64,000 bases of DNA, taken from NCBI GenBank assembly GCA_029204225.1, contig CM055097.1:38741106-38805105 (forward strand), written 5' to 3'. Source of the stretch: Diphasiastrum complanatum (lineage: Eukaryota; Streptophyta; Lycopodiopsida; Lycopodiales; Lycopodiaceae). The translations under genes and the position numbers were made by a program. Each line of letters starts with the position of its first letter. The first letter of the stretch is position 1. This document shows, piece after piece, positions 32,298 through 40,789 of the stretch. The notes below the pieces were generated by a model. It did no database searches. It saw nothing but the letters and a program-made list of their open reading frames with translations, and had not been told where the DNA came from.

Positions 32298-32952
32298 TGT
32301 GAAAATTGTCAACATTTCCTAGCTAGTTTGAGGCCTAAATTGGCTAAAATTGTAAATAGTTTTGGTTCTGGAGTTTCACACGTGTGAACCAGGCCACAAT
32401 GTTTTTATTTACTGTATTTTTTCAGTATGATGAAGTGTCAAACTTCATACCCTTCAAAATGAGACCATTTTGATGTATTTTGGTCATATAAGCCATTTTT
32501 AGCTATTTTTCCTATATAGGGAATATCTAGGGTCAAGTACCTTCTAGAGAGAGGAGAGAGAGTCATCTTCCTCATCCATAAATAGTAGGGAAGTCGTGGA
32601 GAACAGGTTGGAGAAACCTTTTGTATGCTTCATTGAGATCAATAGATCATTGTCATTGTTTCTTCCTCCATTGAGAGCATTGTTGTGTGTATTGTCTTCA
32701 AGCTATTGTGTATGATCTTAGGTGCTTTCCAAAAGTGATAGGCTGATGTATTATGGACTGTATAATGCTATTTTGGGCCGCACTTGATGTTTATGGAAGT
32801 TTCCATTTGTGATAAATGCTTTTTGATCAAGTTCTTTGCATTCTAGATAGCATAGAATGTGTTGCCAATTCCTAGCTTATGTAGTTTGGAGTGCAAGCAT
32901 TCAAGCCAATGATCTTGGAGTTTAGATCCACTTAGGATCTGTATTTTTCACA
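32298..32952 (+). repeat. 5' LTR (655 bp)
   Basis: It starts TGTGAAAA and ends TTTTCACA, an 8 bp inverted repeat. The promoter, transcript start and terminator should lie here. A TATA-like cctatataggg at 32511-32521 is the best core promoter candidate. A short palindrome, cacacgtgtg, surrounds an ACGT core near 32379-32388. Confidence 0.95.
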
Positions 32953-32965
32953 TGGTATCAGAGCT
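32953..32965 (+). other. Primer-binding site, initiator tRNA-Met type
   Basis: TGGTATCAGAGCT follows the LTR with no gap; the first 12 bases match the usual plant copia site complementary to initiator tRNA-Met. Confidence 0.9.
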
Positions 32966-34124
32966 GGTTGGCTTCTATTTACAGTAAGTATTCCATTTTT
33001 GGTGATATTTGGATGTTTGATCAAGTTCTAGCATGATTTTGCATTGCTTTGTTGATCAAATCTTACTAACCTTTGTTTTGTGAGTTGAACTTGTGGATCA
33101 AAAGCATATTTCAGGTCTATTGAAGATCAGAGGCTGAAAAGAAACTATTTTGGATCAGATCATAACACCTAATCATTTGTGATTGTGAGGCTTGTGCATA
33201 TTCAATACTAACAATGTTCTTTTCAATCCTATTGTTGACAATCTCCATTCTTGGATGAACACTCTCCTTAAGTGGATGAAACTTCTCCTTAAGTGGATGA
33301 CAAATGCTCTTTTGAGTGAGTTGTAATTCTCCTAAAGGCTGAGCAAAGCTCCCATTTGGATGAAAGATCCCCTTTTTTGGGTGAACATATTGTAAGCTCC
33401 ATTGTGAAGAGCATATTGTAAAGATTGTCATCAATTTTGGCATAAATTTTGGTGTACTTTGTTGAGCATGTAAGTAACTCTCCTTATGTAATTTGATTGG
33501 AGCATTTGCTGGAAGGTGTTAACCATTATGCAAGTGTGTTTTCAGGTTCTTAACAGGTTGAGGAACATTCTCATGTGAAGTGATCTTAGATCTACATCTA
33601 AACACCAAGATTTGACAAGATAGTGAAGCTAGTCTTGTGATTCACTAAGTGTGCTCATTCATTCACCTCTAAATCTTGTATTTATCACTTGCTGGAGTTT
33701 ATAAACTTTTAGAAGTGTGGTTTACATGTGGTTTTACAGGTTGAATCAATATCTTAGTGTGTTGATCATATGTTGATCAAGTTTGTTCATTACTAGGTAA
33801 TCTTGGCATCCTAGTTTTGGGTATTTTCTAAGAATGCAAGTAACTCTTCACACCATAACTTGATTTGGTCACTTGCTGGAAAGTTTGAGAGCTTAAGCAA
33901 GAGTGTGTTCAGGTTGGTTTGATTTTGTAATCCATTCTTAGTGTGTGCAAAGTGTTGCATGTGTTTCAATCTTCCTTTCTATGCTTGGAAACCATCTAGG
34001 TTCAAGATAGAAGTGTTTTAGGGTCCTAAATCTTCATAGATCTCTTTATCTATCATTTGTTGAGAGAAAAGTGAGTGCTAAGTGCTTTAGGACAAAACCT
34101 AAAAGTTGAAGAAACATTAGAATC
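32966..34124 (+). other. Copia leader with internal imperfect repeats
   Basis: The leader has no long sense ORF. Two copies of ctccttaagtggatga lie at about 33265-33300. Three looser copies of a block begin ttgctggaa/ttgctggag (near 33505, 33690 and 33865), each followed within 60-70 bp by a cagg-ttg/ttc. The packaging signal is expected here, but none can be pinpointed. Confidence 0.7.
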
Positions 34125-37100
34125 ATGGCTTCCAATGGTGGGATCATGCTAGAGTCTAGTGAAAGGTTGAGTTCATCAAACTACTCTACTTGGAAAGTGA
34201 GGATGGAGTCCTTACTTGAGTTGAATGAACTCATGGACATAGTTGCAGAAATTAAAGAGAGACCTCTCACACTTCAAGAGCAACAAAGGTTTGATAAGAA
34301 GGCCAAAAGGGCTCTTCATATCATTAAAATGAATGTTACAAATGAACTTCTCAAGGAAGTTGGAAAGTGTCAAAGTGCAAGTGAGGCATGGAATGCCTTA
34401 AAGAAGCTCTTTGAATCAAAGTCCACATCTAGGGTATTGACCCTAAGGAGACAAATATTTTCTAGTAGGCAAAGAGAGGGTGAAAGTGCTCATGCATTTA
34501 TCTTGAGAGTTAAGTCCCTAAGTGATGATTTAGCATGCATTGATGAGAACATAAAAGATGGTGAAATAGTCCAAGTTATGTTGAATGGTTTGCTAAATGA
34601 ACATGCTAACCTTGTGCAAAGTTTTGCCATTCAAAGAGTCTTGCCAAGTGTGGTTGACTTGCAAGAAATCTTATTGGCTGAAGAACATAGGTTGCAATCA
34701 AAGCTTGATGGTGCATCCTTGCAAGGTGGAGGTGAAGAGGCTTTCTTCACAAAAGGCAAATTCAAGGGCAAAGGTAAAGGCAAAGGGAAATGGTCCAAAG
34801 GTGGTAACTTTGATCATGATGATCACTCTTCCTCTTCCTCTTCTACTAAGAACAATAAGTCAAAGTTCAAGTGCTTTTATTGTGGGATAAAAGGTCATTT
34901 TGCAAATGAATGTTATAAGAAGAAAAGAGAGCAAGGAGAGAGGCAAGGAAATCTTACAATAGATGAGGAAGAACATAACACATGTGAATCACTTGTTATG
35001 ACTTCAAGTTTGTTAGCCAACATAGATGATAATGATCCTTGGTGGATTGATAGTGGAGCCTCATCTCACATGACAAGACATAAGGAATACTTTACATCCT
35101 TATTGACTTATGAGGGAGAAGGTAACATCATCTACACTGCAAATGATGGTCAATGTGACATCAAAGGCATAGGCACTATTCCTATTTCCCTTTCAACAAA
35201 TAGGAAAGCAAATCTTGAAAATGTTTTGTACATTCCTTCAATCACTAAGAATTTGCTTAGTGTAAGTCAAATGATTGACAAAGGACTTGATGTGGAGTTC
35301 ATTGGAGATGCATGTTTGATAAGTAAATGTGGATCCTTGATTGCTCAAGGTAGGAGGCATGGTAAACTTTTCAAGCTTGATGCATGTGTGATCTCTAATC
35401 ATGAAGGATGTATGGCTAGGGAGCAATTGACAAACCAAGAAGTTTGGCACAAGAGGTTGGGCCATCCCAACTTCAAATCTTTGGAGGTAATGGCAAAGAA
35501 AGAGCTTGTTCTTGGTCTCCCTAAAAGTCTTGTTGCAAACAATAGTGTTTGTGAACATTGTGCCTTGTCCAAATCTCATAGACTTGCTTATTCTAGATCT
35601 ACTTCTAGATCTAAAGAAGCTTTTCAACTTGTGCATTCTGATATTCATTCTTCTAGTACAACTAGCAATGGTGGGGCAAAGATGTATGCAACTTTCATTG
35701 ATGACTTTAGTAGGTATACTTGGATCTATCTTCTTAAAAGTAAGGATGAAGTGTTTGCTGCATTTGTCAAGTTCAAGAATGAAATGGAAAACCAATTCAA
35801 TACAAAGATCAAATGCTTAAGATCTGATAATGGAGGGGAATACACCTCAAATAGGTTCAAAGACTTTTGTATAGCACATGGGATTAAGAGGGAGATGTCT
35901 AGTCCTAGGACTCCACAACAGAATGGAGTGGCCGAGAGGAAGAATAGAACCCTTTGTGAATGTGCCAAGGCAATGAGACTACATGCTAATCTTGCTAAGT
36001 CTTTTTGGGGGGAAGCTTTAGCATGTGCTAACTATCTATGTAATAGATGGACAAGTGCTTCCTTGGATGGTAAAACTCCTCATGAGGTTCTTTATGGTAG
36101 AAGGCCGAGTGTCAAGCATTGTAGGATCTTTGGATGTACATGTTTTGTCAATATCACACTTGATGATAGAACTAAAGAAGATCCTTCATCAAAGAAGGGT
36201 GTGTTTGTTGGCTATAGTGAAGTAAGCAAGGCTTACAAAGTGTACATTCCTTCTACAAAGAAAGTTGTCATAAGTAGGGATGTCATCTTTCATGAAGAGA
36301 ATGTTTCCAATGTTGTTGATGTTGATGTTGATGTGCCTACTAATCATCATGATGTGCAAGATGTCTTGGATGAAGATGGAGATGCCACTCCAAAGCAAAC
36401 TTCAAGGAAGACTCAAAGGCAAAGGGCTAAGCCATCAAGGCTAACCTATGATGAAAAAGGAAAGCAAGTGGTGGACAACTCTAACTTTGCTTTTCTTACC
36501 TCTTTTGATGAACCAACTTGTGTAGGTGAAGCAATTCAAAAGAAGGAATGGATCCAAGCCATGGATCATGAGCATCAAGCACTCATCAAAAGCAACACAT
36601 GGAGGTTGGTAAAGCTTCCAAAGGACAAGAAGGCAATTGGTTGTAAGTGGATCTTCAAGATCAAGACAAATCAAGATGGATCAATCAACAAGTACAAGGC
36701 AAGGTTGGTGGCAAAGGGGTATGCTCAAGAATATGGTATTGACTATGATGAGACCTTTGCACCCGTGGCAAAGATGGTAACTATTCGAATCCTAATCTCT
36801 CTTGCAACTCTTTATGATTGGGATATGTGGCAAATGGATGTTACTAATGCCTTCTTGAATGGTGATCTTGAAGAAGATATTTACATGGAGCAACCCGAGG
36901 GCTATGTTTCACATGATGAGCCTAATCATGTGTGCTATCTCCAAAAGAGTTTGTATGGGCTAAAGCAAGCACCAAGGAGTTGGTATGCTAAGCTCAATTC
37001 CTTCTTACTTTCTCAAAACTTTGTTATGAGTGAGTATGATCATTCTCTCTACTTTAGATTGAATGAAAATGATATCACTTTACTTTTGATCTATGTTGAT

Positions 37101-38078
37101 GACATTATCTTAAGTGGTGGTAACAATCTAGATATAGATGAAATCAAGATGGCACTCAAAAGAGAGTTTGAAATTCAAGATCTTGGTAAACTTCATTATA
37201 TCTTAGGAATAGAGATTATTAGAACTTCTAAATCTACATTCATATGTCAAGAAAAGTATGTTAACTCTATTCTAAAAAGGTTTCATATGGAAGATTGTAA
37301 AGTTGTTTCTACTCCTATGGAATCAAATGTAAAGCTAACTACAAGAAGTAATGAAAGATCCTTCAAGGACATTACTCTCTATAGAAAGCTAATAGGATCT
37401 CTTATATGGTTAACCATCACAAGACCTGATCTAAGCTTTGTGGTTGGTAAACTAAGTCAATTTATGCAAGATCCTAGTGAGGCTCATTGGAAGCTAGGAA
37501 AGAGAGTACTTAGATACATCTCGGGATCTAGAGATTTTGGCATCTTGTATGGAGGTACTACACCTAACCTTTGTGGATTTTCAGATTCAGATTTTGTAGG
37601 TGATCAAATGGATAGGAAGTCAACAAGTGCCTATGCAATCTATCTTGGAGATGGAGTGGTCTCATGGCTATCAAAGAAGCAACCAACTATCTCTCTATCT
37701 TCCACCGAAGCCGAGTACAAGGCATTAACAACATGCACCAAGGAGATTCTTTGGATCAAGAGGATGTTATTGGATCTTCACTTGCTGGAACCAGAGAAGA
37801 CTCCAATCATACTTTGTGATAACCTTTCAGCCCAAAGCTTGGCAAGCAATCCTGTTTTTCATGCAAGGAGCAAGCACATTGAGATTGCTCACCATTTTGT
37901 GAGAGATCAAGTCATTGCCAAAGAGGTGGAGCTTCAACATGTCTCTTCAAAGGAGTGTGTGGCTGATATCTTCACCAAACCATTGGGAAAGGACCTATAT
38001 TTAATGCATAGATCTAATCTTGGAATGTGCTCAAAGACTATGTTGAAACTAGCATCCAATGTTGAAGAGGGAGTGTGA
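34125..38078 (+). CDS. Copia gag-pol polyprotein, intact, 1317 aa
   Basis: This polyprotein supplies everything for retrotransposition in a virus-like particle. Gag occupies about residues 1-240, with the conserved core LLKEVGKCQSASEAWNALK, a Gly/Lys-rich stretch at 211-227 and a zinc knuckle C250-C253-H258-C263. Protease has WWIDSGASSHMT (Asp309). The integrase zinc region has H442, H447, C476 and C479; its core acids are D506, D568 (RSDNGGEY) and E604 (VAERKNRT), 35 residues between the last two. RT runs from about 838, with D905 (MWQMDVTNAFLNG) and YVDD at 990-993. RNase H includes D1154, E1195 (SSTEAEY) and D1232. The start ATG has a purine at -3 and is the first in frame with gag. The stop TGA falls five bases into the 3' LTR. 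The length is normal for plant copia. Confidence 0.97.
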   Translation: MASNGGIMLESSERLSSSNYSTWKVRMESLLELNELMDIVAEIKERPLTLQEQQRFDKKAKRALHIIKMNVTNELLKEVGKCQSASEAWNALKKLFESKSTSRVLTLRRQIFSSRQREGESAHAFILRVKSLSDDLACIDENIKDGEIVQVMLNGLLNEHANLVQSFAIQRVLPSVVDLQEILLAEEHRLQSKLDGASLQGGGEEAFFTKGKFKGKGKGKGKWSKGGNFDHDDHSSSSSSTKNNKSKFKCFYCGIKGHFANECYKKKREQGERQGNLTIDEEEHNTCESLVMTSSLLANIDDNDPWWIDSGASSHMTRHKEYFTSLLTYEGEGNIIYTANDGQCDIKGIGTIPISLSTNRKANLENVLYIPSITKNLLSVSQMIDKGLDVEFIGDACLISKCGSLIAQGRRHGKLFKLDACVISNHEGCMAREQLTNQEVWHKRLGHPNFKSLEVMAKKELVLGLPKSLVANNSVCEHCALSKSHRLAYSRSTSRSKEAFQLVHSDIHSSSTTSNGGAKMYATFIDDFSRYTWIYLLKSKDEVFAAFVKFKNEMENQFNTKIKCLRSDNGGEYTSNRFKDFCIAHGIKREMSSPRTPQQNGVAERKNRTLCECAKAMRLHANLAKSFWGEALACANYLCNRWTSASLDGKTPHEVLYGRRPSVKHCRIFGCTCFVNITLDDRTKEDPSSKKGVFVGYSEVSKAYKVYIPSTKKVVISRDVIFHEENVSNVVDVDVDVPTNHHDVQDVLDEDGDATPKQTSRKTQRQRAKPSRLTYDEKGKQVVDNSNFAFLTSFDEPTCVGEAIQKKEWIQAMDHEHQALIKSNTWRLVKLPKDKKAIGCKWIFKIKTNQDGSINKYKARLVAKGYAQEYGIDYDETFAPVAKMVTIRILISLATLYDWDMWQMDVTNAFLNGDLEEDIYMEQPEGYVSHDEPNHVCYLQKSLYGLKQAPRSWYAKLNSFLLSQNFVMSEYDHSLYFRLNENDITLLLIYVDDIILSGGNNLDIDEIKMALKREFEIQDLGKLHYILGIEIIRTSKSTFICQEKYVNSILKRFHMEDCKVVSTPMESNVKLTTRSNERSFKDITLYRKLIGSLIWLTITRPDLSFVVGKLSQFMQDPSEAHWKLGKRVLRYISGSRDFGILYGGTTPNLCGFSDSDFVGDQMDRKSTSAYAIYLGDGVVSWLSKKQPTISLSSTEAEYKALTTCTKEILWIKRMLLDLHLLEPEKTPIILCDNLSAQSLASNPVFHARSKHIEIAHHFVRDQVIAKEVELQHVSSKECVADIFTKPLGKDLYLMHRSNLGMCSKTMLKLASNVEEGV
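38062..38073 (+). other. Polypurine tract
   Basis: ttgaagagggag directly precedes the 3' LTR and primes plus-strand DNA in this family. The same 12 bases occur before the LTRs at 22583 and 52747. Confidence 0.85.
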
Positions 38079-38728
38079 AAATTGTCAACATTTCCTAGCT
38101 AGTTTGAGGCCTAAATTGGCTAAAATTGTAAATAGTTTTGGTTCTGGAGTTTCACACGTGTGAACCAGGCCACAATGTTTTTATTTACTGTATTTTTTCA
38201 GTATGATGAAGTGTCAAACTTCATACCCTTCAAAATGAGACCATTTTGATGTATTTTGGTCATATAAGCCATTTTTAGCTATTTTTCCTATATAGGGAAT
38301 ATCTAGGGTCAAGTACCTTCTAGAGAGAGGAGAGAGAGTCATCTTCCTCATCCATAAATAGTAGGGAAGTCGTGGAGAACAGGTTGGAGAAACCTTTTGT
38401 ATGCTTCATTGAGATCAATAGATCATTGTCATTGTTTCTTCCTCCATTGAGAGCATTGTTGTGTGTATTGTCTTCAAGCTATTGTGTATGATCTTAGGTG
38501 CTTTCCAAAAGTGATAGGCTGATGTATTATGGACTGTATAATGCTATTTTGGGCCGCACTTGATGTTTATGGAAGTTTCCATTTGTGATAAATGCTTTTT
38601 GATCAAGTTCTTTGCATTCTAGATAGCATAGAATGTGTTGCCAATTCCTAGCTTATGTAGTTTGGAGTGCAAGCATTCAAGCCAATGATCTTGGAGTTTA
38701 GATCCACTTAGGATCTGTATTTTTCACA
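38074..38728 (+). repeat. 3' LTR (655 bp)
   Basis: It reads the same as the 5' LTR from TGTGAAAA to TTTTCACA in a by-eye comparison, and is followed by target-site copy TTTAG at 38729-38733. Confidence 0.95.
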
Positions 38729-38733
38729 TTTAG

Positions 38734-40789
38734 CTCCTAGAATTTCTCTAGCTTATCTAAGCACACTTTTGCCTCATTTCAAAAATGTTATCACAATGTA
38801 ACATGAGGAATGAAGTTTTTGGAAAGCATCCTATGTGATTTGGCATGTGTGGCATCTATTTACATGGCCTTCTTGCCAATTACAATGCATGTGACCAAAA
38901 ATGGTCAAGCTAGAATTGTGAAATTTCAGCAATTATGTTGATTATCACATGCAAGCTCTTGTTAAGTTCTAGAAATTGACGTTTGATTGAGGATCTAATG
39001 TGTTTGTTGAAAGTATTAAAATTGTGGTATATTCTTGATTATGAGCATTTCTTAAAGTCTACAATGCTTGTTATTGTTTTGTTGGCTTTGTTTTCCAATT
39101 TGTAGATTATTGTCTATCTTTGAATGATTCTATCATATACGGATGTTTTATTTGAAGATTCTACTCAATTTTTTTACAAACGCAACTCCTTCTTCAATAA
39201 TGATCATATTAATATAACTAATCGTAAAGGATTGTCAAATGCATATTGAAAACATGCATTCAACCAAAAGTTGCTAATTTTTTTTCTATCTTGTCTCTAG
39301 TTGTACCTCCCTCATAGAAGATCTACTTTAGCATGACAATAAGATCAAACATGCAAAAGGACTTGTTTTCAAAAATCTTTTAAGTTGGTGAAAAGTTTCA
39401 ATGTTCGAATTAGCAACTCCGATTTGCTTTGCAAGTATTTTGTTTTCCTAAAATTGTTTGAGTGGACCTAACTCACTTGTTACCAATGTGGGCGAATAAC
39501 TACTTGGTTGAAAAGTTCAATAGAACAACTCCGATTTGCATTGCAAGTATTTTGTTTTCCTAGAATTGTTTGAGTGGACCTAACTGACTTGTTACCAATG
39601 TGGGCGAATAAGTACTTGGCTGAAAAGTTCAATAGAACAACTCAAATAGCTCTCTCAAGGTAGAGCGATGATTCCAAAGAAATCGGGTTGGAATTTGGGT
39701 TTGGGCCAACTAGCTCATAATTTATATTGATTATGGTTGAAGGTGCAAAAAGTCTCATTGTTTTAGAGGATAACAACTATCATTCTAGCATTCAACTAAT
39801 TCCTCCATCTAGCAGTTGTTGATTCCTCTAACATAGAGAGTTTATCTTCCTCCAAGGCAACACAAGGTCCATTGTACTTGCAATAGGCAACAAGTCATCC
39901 CTTTACTCCAGCTACAACTCTTGGCCTACAAGTATTATACTAATCTACTTTGTCAATCTAGCTTCATGGATCATTGAGTTAGTTTAACATAAAATCTAAA
40001 AATGAAAAAGGTTTATGTTATCATTTACAATGTTTTTACGTTGCAACTCATATCTAATTGTTAATAGCATGGTTGTTTACATCCTTAAGCCTAGCGAAGA
40101 AGAGCCCATCGTTCCAAGCATCAACAACATAACAACAAAATTTATGCATGTGTAGATGCAATAACAACTTATATCTCAAATTGATCGGTTCTAGAAAACC
40201 AAATCACTTGTTTTCCAAAGTTATGCCCTTTCAAATGAATATCCAAATGTAACAGTTTTAAAGTTGTGCCTTTCAACTATAGAGAACTAATGATAGTGCT
40301 AAAAGCAAGCAAACATCATACACTCATATTATAATACCATGAAGCAATTTCCCACAAATGGTATATATCATGCTTAAGCTTAGCTTGCCCACCAAGTTGG
40401 ATTCTTGTGACCCCACATGTTGAGAATAGCAAGAATCATTAAAACAATCACTCAAAAAACCACCTAAAATAGTTACTACTAACCATCAACCTCAAGTAGA
40501 GTTCAAGTGTCTCTTCCAATACATTTCAAAGTGTCTTGGAAAATGTGTTGAGTACATTTTTGAGCTCATAAAGAGACATCCAAGAAAAGAAAAAACCTTC
40601 CCCCACCAATCTTAGAAGAACTTTGAAAATTTCTCCTTTCCATCATAGAGGAGCCACCACTATTTTGGAGGTTTCTCACATAGCATTGTCTACTAGATAA
40701 AATCTCCTATAAAGATATGTCTAGCATAGTAGAAAATTTATATACTTGTTTAGTTTTTTGGGGAAGTAGCTGCTAGCCAAAAAGACAGC
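38734..40789. other. Intergenic DNA between the copia and the receptor kinase
   Basis: No genes were recognised. The left part should contain the remainder of the interrupted antisense LTR. A 112 bp tandem repeat lies at 39390-39650. The right end (about 40600-40789) should hold the 3' UTR of the minus-strand kinase. Confidence 0.5.
39390..39650. repeat. Tandem repeat, 112 bp unit, about 2.3 copies
   Basis: The motif caactccgatttgc starts at 39414 and 39526, and a partial third copy (caactcaaat) at 39638, spacing 112 bp each time. The two full units differ at only a few positions (cctaaaattg/cctagaattg; ctcacttg/ctgacttg). Confidence 0.9.

Larger units (their letters stand above)
32298..38728 (+). 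mobile_element. Complete, young Ty1/copia retrotransposon
   Basis: The 6431 bp element has two 655 bp LTRs (32298-32952 and 38074-38728) in which I found no difference when reading them side by side. It also has a primer-binding site, a 1.17 kb leader, one uninterrupted gag-pol frame of 1317 codons and a polypurine tract. A perfect 5 bp target duplication TTTAG flanks it (32293-32297 and 38729-38733). All catalytic residues looked for are present. Identical LTRs mean very recent insertion, since they are copied from one template. It sits inside the LTR of an older antisense copia and is the probable helper type for the related defective elements at 20-23 kb and 51-53 kb. Confidence 0.97.

Noticed and set aside
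35238-35795. 185-codon minus-strand frame inside the intact copia
   Set aside because: Antisense shadow of conserved pol codons.
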